In this document: one piece after another, positions 35,901-44,900 of the stretch | How positions within the stretch are numbered: the first letter of the stretch is position 1 | How the letters are laid out: each line of letters opens with the position of its first letter | Virus record (IMG/VR): IMGVR_UViG_3300024495_000023 | Location: 24,167 to 88,166 of that record | Direction: 5' to 3' (one strand) | DNA: 64,000 bases | DNA from: a virus | Notes under the pieces: generated by a model | What the model was told of the DNA's origin: nothing | What the model saw: the letters and a program-made list of their open reading frames with translations, nothing else | Database searches by the model: none | Made by a program: the position numbers and the translations under genes

Positions 35901-38900
35901 ATTTACACCTGAGATTTATCTCGACGACACATATCTAGAACCTACTAGAGTGATAAGAGGGCATGACGGTAGTATTATAGTAGCTTATGATGATTTCAGA
36001 GATGAACTACTTTTAGAATTAGAAAAAAGAATTTATAACAATATCAAGATTCAATACAATCCTGATTTCTTAGATCTTGATAATCTTTTGGGCGGTTATG
36101 GAAAGACTGGTGAATTCACTAAAGCACAATTAGACAGTGTATTAAATCAAGAATTTTTAAGATGGGCTAATCCATTAGGAATAGATCCTTATGCTAATAA
36201 CTATTTTGAAAGCGAAAATCAGTACACCTATAGCTTTTCTAAAGCCACAGATATAACTCGAACTGAAAAAATGCCAGCATACTGGCGAGGCATTTATATC
36301 TATCTATATGATACTGATGCTCCTCATACTCGACCATGGGAAATGCTAGGTTTTAGTGAAAAACCAACATGGTGGGAAGAAGAGTATGGTCCAGCACCGT
36401 ACACTAGTGGAAACTTATTGTTGTGGGAAGATATAAGAGACGGTGTAATTAGACAAGGTAATAGAGCAGGTACTCATATTAGATTCAAGAGACCAAACTT
36501 GCTTTCTTATCTTCCAGTTGACGATGAGGGTAGATTATTAGATCCTGTGTCATCTGGATCGATTATAAATTATGCTATCATACAGCCTGCCGAAGCATTT
36601 GTATTTGGCGACATAGGTCCGGCTGAATCTGCTTGGAGAAAAAGTGGCAGATATCCTTTCGCTCTATTACAAGCAATTATTTTATTACGACCATTACAGA
36701 CTGTATCATTGAATTTTGACAGAACGCTGTTGACTAAAAATGATATGGATCAAATGGTGTCTACGTCTACAGGAAAATTCCTTAGTTTAGATGAAGTTTA
36801 TCAATCAACACTAGATGTTACAAAACCAAAAGGTCTCGTAAATTATGTCGTTGATTATCTAAAATCTAATTCTGTAGCATCTGTAGAATTAGCTTCAAAA
36901 TTTAATTCTGATAATTTTAAAGTAAAATTATCTAACAAGATAGGTGGGTTCGTAGATAAAAATCAACAGAAGTATTTGTTAGATAGCAAGAGTCCTCAAT
37001 CTAAAACTTCAGGAATTTTTGTTCCTTCTGAAGATTATGAGATATTTTTTAATGTTAGCACACCAGTAGAAACTGTTTCTTATTCGGCTGTAATTATCGA
37101 AAAAACATCTTCGGGTTGGAAACTCACAGGCTATGACACATTAGTTTCTGCTTTTACATATTATCATCCATTGACTACAGCTAGTGATCCTGTATTTTCT
37201 GTAGGCGGTGTTAGCGAAACTTTTGTAGAGTGGACTGCTAATCAATACTATCCATCAGGAACATTGATTAGATATCAAAGTAAATTTTACAGATCTAGAC
37301 AGGCTCATACTAGCTCAGAAAATTTTGAAAGTTCTCTTTGGGTATCTATACTGTCGGTTCCCATAGTTGGATCGATTACAGCTATTAACAGAAGTAAATT
37401 TTCTAAGTATCAGCCGGCTGTGCTGCCATATAATACTGTATTCGCTGATTTACAGTCTGTAGTAGATTTCCTTCTTGGTTATGGAGAATATCTCAAAGAC
37501 CAGGGAATGGTATTTGAATCTTTTAATACAGATTTACAAGTACCCAATGATTGGGAAACTAGTTGCAAAGAATTCATGTTCTGGACTACTCATAATTGGG
37601 CCAATGGTTCTATCATTTCACTAAGCCCGTCTGCGTCTGCGATCACTATAGAAAAAGTTGGTCGAGTCGCTGATAATCTACTTGATAATTTTTATGATTA
37701 TAATATACAAAGAAGTGACGGGACAAAAATACAACCTAAGGACATACAGGTTTATAGGACATTTAACAAGTTTATACTAACACCTCTTGATAGCACAGAC
37801 GGAATTTATTTTGCTAAAATCAATTATGTGACCAAAGAACACGTAGTTGTATTCAATGATAGAACTGTGTTTGGTGATGTTATATTTGATAAGGCACCAG
37901 GATATCGACAAGAAAGAATCAAAGTCGCAGGTTTCCGTACCACCGACTGGGATGGTGACTACACAAGTCCGGGATTCATCTATGACGATGTTAATATAGA
38001 AACTTGGAAACCGTTTACTGATTATAGATTAGGAGATATAGTACAATACAAACAGTTTTACTATACCAGCTTGAAGTTTCAAAAAGGTTCCGTTGAATTT
38101 AATTCTAATAATTGGGAAAGATTAGATAATCTTCCTCAGAAAGGTCTAGTATCTAATTTTGATTATAAAATCAATCAAATAGAAGATTATTTCGAACTAG
38201 ACTATATCGGTATCGATAACGAACAGAAAAAGTTAGCACAACACTCTATTGGGTATCAACAAAGAGAATACCTACAGGATATAGCAGAAGATGAAGTAAC
38301 TCAATTTAGATTATACCAAGGCTTCATAAGAGAAAAAGGTACAGCAAATTCTATCACTAAGATATTTGACAAGGTGAGTGCTATCGAAGCAGATGCTGTC
38401 GTTCTTGATGAAGAATGGGCATTTCTTGTAGGTAGACTAGGTGGTATTGATCAGTCTAATGAAATAGAAGTTTCGATCAAAAAAGAAAATATCAATATCA
38501 ATCCGCAACCTGTGTTATTAGATACAACAGGAATAGATATTAAGCAGTATCAAACATCTGTATTGGTAAAAGACTCTGATTATAAGATAGGATCTAGGAA
38601 ATTTAAATTTCCTACAAAATACTATCCTATAAACAATATGTCTGCGGGGTATGTAAATCCTGCCGACGTCGATTTTACAGTTACTACACTTGACGAATTA
38701 TACAGTCTTGATATAACAATATTTAAAGAAGGTTCGTTAGTATGGTTGACCTCCCTACCAACAGGCTGGGATGTATATAGATATACTATAACATCAATCT
38801 TAGTAGGTAAAGCAGTAGCAGTCGAAACAGGATTTGTTTCGTTAATCACTAATATTGTACACAATTTTAAAGTAGGCGATATTATTGGATTGACTAACAT

Positions 38901-41900
38901 AGAAAACCTAACAGGTTTTTATCAGGTAGCCGGAGTTAATCCTAAGACGATTATCATAGCTGTAGCAGGTACTACTAAAGAACCTGTTATAGATCAAAGT
39001 AGTTTCTGTTATATCTCTACATTTGAAACAGTAAGGATTGATGATCAATCTTATCTTACATCTAAGAAAATTGCTTTATTACCGGTAGGATCTAAGATAT
39101 GGTTAGATGATAGTGGAGATGGATATTGGCAAGTATTGAATAGACAGAAACAATATAATCCTACACAGATATCCGAATACGGTATCGCTTTCCCGACAGG
39201 TACAGGAGCCAGTGTGATCTATCTAGCCAGCAGAGGAAACACTATTGTTGGTAACCCTGGCGCAGTTGTTACTTCTGGTGATGTTACTAGAGAGTCGGCA
39301 GTTATAGTATATTCTCAGGGCCAGGGTGGCTTGATACCGTTACAGGTATTAGTACCTAATTCTGGTCTTCAAAGCACATATCTGGGTTCTTATGCTACAG
39401 TAATGACAACTAGCGAAGATGGTCGCTGGTTGATGATAGGCTCACCTAACGTTTCTTATGTGCCTAGTAATTATAGAGAAACATTTGATCCAAATGCTAC
39501 CTATCAGCAAGACGACACTGTTCTTTATGCTGGCAAACTATGGAGAGCGGTTAGATCTATTTACGGTGATGGTAGTACGATAAATCTTAATTCTCAAGAT
39601 TGGGAACCAGCTGTAATTCATAAAGCCAACCCATTAGGCAAATCTATCTATGATATAAATCAAGGTTATAGAAATCAAGGTGCTATCGATATCTTTGAAT
39701 ATTCCGAAGGACAATATGTTTTACGAGATACCATTATAAGTCCTCGCCCGGGACACGGTGAATACTTTGCTTCTGGTATATCTATAGCTAAAGTAGCTGG
39801 AATTGAAGGAACTAGTGGTGATGTTACATTGACGGTCACAACTGTAGATGCCGAAGGAGGAATCCTCGGAGTAACAGCATCGGGAGTCAGTGGTCTTAAT
39901 AATGCTATATTTGAAAACATCAGTGGTATAGATGTCAGCGAACCCGGTTCTAATGCTTCGTTTGACATCAACAGAGCATTGAATAGATATGTTGTAACAG
40001 TTAGAAACGGTGGCACAAGATACGCGGTCGGTGACAGGATCAAGATAGTTGGTAGTCGCCTTGGTGGAGTAACACCTACAAATGATCTTATTGTAACAGT
40101 CAACGCAGTAAATTCTTTAGGTGAAATTTTAGGATCGGAAACATATAATAATGTGACCGGTATAGAATCAAATCTCGTATCTGAACAAGCGGTATTTCAA
40201 ATTTCAAAACTTAGGGATTTGTATGTTGATGTTAATTTGACAAACAGTGGTCAGGGATATACAGCAAGAAGCATTGTTAGTTATAACGGTAGATACTATG
40301 CCTGTATTAGAGATACTAGAATTGAACGAGGTGCCTGGGATATCAACACTACATATTATCCAGGTGATATAGTTTATTATCAATATAATCCAGTACTACC
40401 TGTAGGCTATTTTAAAGTGACTGCTATAGTTACTGGGATAGCACCACCTGATGAACAGTATTACGAAACACATAATCCTATCTTACCTACAGATACTGAT
40501 TTCTGGGAACCAGTTACTGGATCTAATTTTGCTTCAAATGCTCTGCCTTGGAGAGATAGAGCAATTACTACAGGGTTGCGAGTTACTTATACTCCAGGTA
40601 CAATAATAACTATTCCCGGAACTGAACTAGGCGGATATTCACCAGCTAATGATTTAACTATAAGAGTCGATGCTGTAACATCAGCTACAGATACTTCTAT
40701 ATCTGATTTTAGTTTCTTTGGTACAGCGGTACCAGGAATTTCTTGGAGTGGCATAGCATCTTCCGGCGAAGCACAATATAACGATGTTGTTGGTGAAGAT
40801 ATCAGCGAGCCGGGTAATGGTGCTATCTTTACATTGACGAGGGCAGAAGGTTCATATTCAGCTACCGTTGGTGTTAAAGGTTTACGCTATAATGTAGGAG
40901 ATCAAATTAGGATTTTAGGAACTTCGATTGGTGCTGTTCCTGAAACTTATTATATGGCAGTTGGTGCTCCGGGATCTCTAGACGATACTGGTAGAGTATA
41001 TCTTTATAAATTTAACGGAATCGAATGGACGCATTTCCAAGATGAAGGTTTTGTTGGAATATTTGACAGCACCAAATTCTATCCGGCAGGTACAGTTGTT
41101 TGGCACACAAACAATTATTACAAAGCTCTATCAGATATATCACCTAACACAGAAACTCCCGGAGTTATTACTGGTGATTCTACAGTCTATTGGGAAGCTA
41201 TTGATTCATTGAATACAGGTATGCTGCCAGTAACAGCAGCTACCCCAGATGACGGATCTACTATACAAACTGGTATCAAACCGACTGATGATGTAGAAAA
41301 TATTAAAATAGGTTCATCGTATGGATATTCATTAAGTTTTAATGCCGATGGCAGCAAGTTAATAATTGGAGCACCTAACGCAGATAGCCTGACATTTGAT
41401 TCGTATAAAGGTGTCTGGAAATCCTATCAAATATATCTCAAAGGAGATACTGTTAGGAGAAACGACAGCTACTATACATTGGCAGCAGATTCTGATAAAG
41501 GAACTATACCGGAAGGTAATCCTTCGATTTGGTCTATAGAATATCCTGAAGAGCAGCCAAGGACTGGTGCGGTGTTTATCTATGATAGAGATAGCAATAA
41601 CACATATAAACTTTCTCAACATATAGATTCTGTTAATGTTAATTCTTATCTTACTGACAGTACAGAAATCTCCGCAGGCGATCAATTTGGTTACAAGATT
41701 CTATTAAGTTCTGAATCCACAAATATGTTTGTTACTGCTCCTGCTTCTAACTTCAAAGGAGTAGACCAGGGAGCTACATTCGTATTTGAAAACAAAAACG
41801 GAACATATAAACTGATACAAAAACTAGATAGCGGTCAACTAGATCCTAACGAAAGATTCGGTTCAAATATCTGTATCACTCCTGATAATCAAACTATAGC

Positions 41901-44900
41901 TATTTCAGCTGAAGGTGCTGAAAGTTATAAAACTACAACATTTGATGCTAATGATACTAGATTTGATCGTTTTGTTACCAACTTCAAAGATTCACAAGGA
42001 AAAACTGGTAAAGTCTATGTGTTTGACAAGTATGTAGGTAAGTTTGTTCTTTCAGAAATATTTGATGAAGGCCTTAACACCAATGAAGACTTTGGTAAGT
42101 CTCTTTCAGCATCCAATGATTCGATCATTGTTGGATCACCAAAATATCTATCATTAGATCCTGCTTTTGCTACTACTAGGATTGGTAGGATACAAAAATT
42201 TACTAAGAAAGCAGGAGTAAAACCTTGGACAGTGATTAGGCAGCAAACAAACGGCATAGATATAGACAAATTAAAAAATCTAGCCATATACGATGCTGTT
42301 AATAATCGCAAGATTGCTGACCTTGATATAATAGATCCATTTAAAGGAAAGATACTTTCTATAGCTGATCAAGATATAGATTATAAAACATCTTATGATC
42401 CTGCTGTTTATTCTACTGGTACTGTTGATAATGCTATCGACGCCGGCCAAGCATGGATGGATGATAATGTTGGTAAGATATGGTGGAGAACATCTACCGC
42501 AAAGTATCTTGATTATGAACAAAATGATTTTGTTTATAAGACAGCTAATTGGGGTTCACTAGCATATGGTGCTAGCATCGATGTTTACGAATGGGTAGAA
42601 ACCATTTATAGGCCTAGCGAGTGGGCAGCTATGACTGGCACTACTGCTGGTTTTGAAGAAGGTATCAGCGGGACACCATTGTATCCTGATGATTCAAACT
42701 ATTCTTACAAGCAAAAACTAGACTCAATAACCGGCGAAGTATTATATAATGTTTACTATTATTGGGTAAGAAGCAAAAATACTCTGCCTAATAATTCTAC
42801 TAAAACAAATAGCGCAGGAGTTATAGCAAATTACATTGCTAATCCAACGACAGCAGGAATTCCGTTTGCTGCTATAACTGATGTTGATAAAATTTCTTTG
42901 TATAACTTACAAGGTTCTATCAATACTGATGAATTTTTATTGAATATACAATTCTATAAAACTGATAAAAACATAAATCTAGTCCACAACGAATATACTC
43001 TGTTGACAGAAGGTTCTGATGAATATCCTGTTGAAGATATAGAAAGAAAGTGGATCGACAGTCTTGTTGGTGAAGATATTCTAGGTAGATCAGTTCCTGA
43101 TAAAGATCTTCCAGAAAAATCAAAATACGGAATAGCCAATAGACCTAGACAGTCTATGTTTATTAACAGAAATAAAGCGGTACAGATAACAGTAGATTAT
43201 ATTAACAATATACTTTCTCGTTATCCATTGGCAGATTCTATTTCTTATGAATATTTAAATTTAACAGCACCATTACCTAAATCTAATTTAAATCTGTATG
43301 ATCAATCTTTTGCCAGCTATAAAGAATTATCTACTATAGCTACTGCTAAAATAAAACCGGCTTTGTTGTCAGCTAATATAGCTAACGGAAAAATAACTTC
43401 TGTTGATGTTATAGATGGTGGTCGAGGATATAGAGTACCACCTTATGTCGAAATAGATGGGTCAGGCACCGGCGCAAAGATTAAAACAGTTATTAATAAA
43501 TTAGGCGTGGTGACTGGTGTCATCATTGAAAATAGCGGCACCAAGTATATCAATGCTAGACTAAATGTTAGACCGTTTTCTGTATTGATCGAAAGCGATG
43601 TGAACTCAAACGGCTATTGGGCTATCTATAGTTGGGATGATAAAACAGAAACATTTTATAAGACAGCAACACAAGCATATGATACCACTAAATTCTGGAT
43701 TCCTGTCGACTATTGGAAGTCGGGATTTAGCAATACTTCTAGAATCAAATATACTATTCCTGGACTTTATAGAGAATCAGGTCTGACTGTAGAGATAGGA
43801 GATCTAGTAAGAGTGGATGAATATGGTTCTGGCGGTTGGGCAGTTTTTGAAACAGTCGATCCGATAGCTACTGATTTACAAAACAAATATCGTTTAGTTG
43901 GTCGTAAAAATGGAACTATCCAGATAGTTAATAAGTTCTACAATACTGCTGCGGAATCTACAGGATACGATTTAACTCAAAGCTATGATAGTAACAAATA
44001 TGATACTTCGTTCTCTATCGAGTTTAGAAATATTCTAAAAGCGGTAAAAGAAAATATATTCATCGATGAACTTAGTAACGAATGGAACAAGTTGTTCTTT
44101 GTTTCTATACATTACATATTCAGCGAACAACTTTATGTCGATTGGGCATTCAAGACCAGTTTCTTGAACGCAACACACAACGTTGGTTATTTTAGCAATA
44201 GGATCAACTATAAGAGCGATAATCTTTCTAGCTATCAGAAATATATCGAAGAAGTTAAACCTTATAGAACCAAAATTAGAAAATATACCAGTAGGTACTT
44301 AGGGCAAGAGCTAGCATCTTCACCGATTAGTGATTTTGATTTACCTCCAGTCTTTGATATTAATTCACAAAGCATAGTTCCTGTTGATTCTACAAGATTG
44401 GAAATCGATCAGTACCCTTGGAAATTCTGGAAAGACAATCATGCTTTTGTAGTCAAAGACATCGTATTGACATACAGCGGAAAGAACTATACCAGCGTAC
44501 CTAAGGTAGTCATCGAAGGCGGTGGTGGTAATGGAGCAGAAGCACAAGCATTTGTTTCTAGCGGCGTAGTAACACATATAAGAATGATCAAGCATGGATC
44601 AGGATATACTTCTGCTCCTACAGTAACATTAGTTGGCGGTGTTGGTACAGTGATAGAAAATTCTGCTAAAGCTGTAGCCATCATAGGACAATCTAAAGCT
44701 CGTACATTTGATATGTCTATCAAGTTTGATAGATATTCAAAGACTCCGAAGTTTAAAAATCTAGGAAACAATTTCTTAGAAACAGAATCATTTGTATGTC
44801 CTGGTACTAAAAATACTTTCACACTAAAGTATCCACCCACTACAGACAAATCTAAGATTGCTGTATTTTTAAAACATCCTAATACAGCAGCAGGCACAGA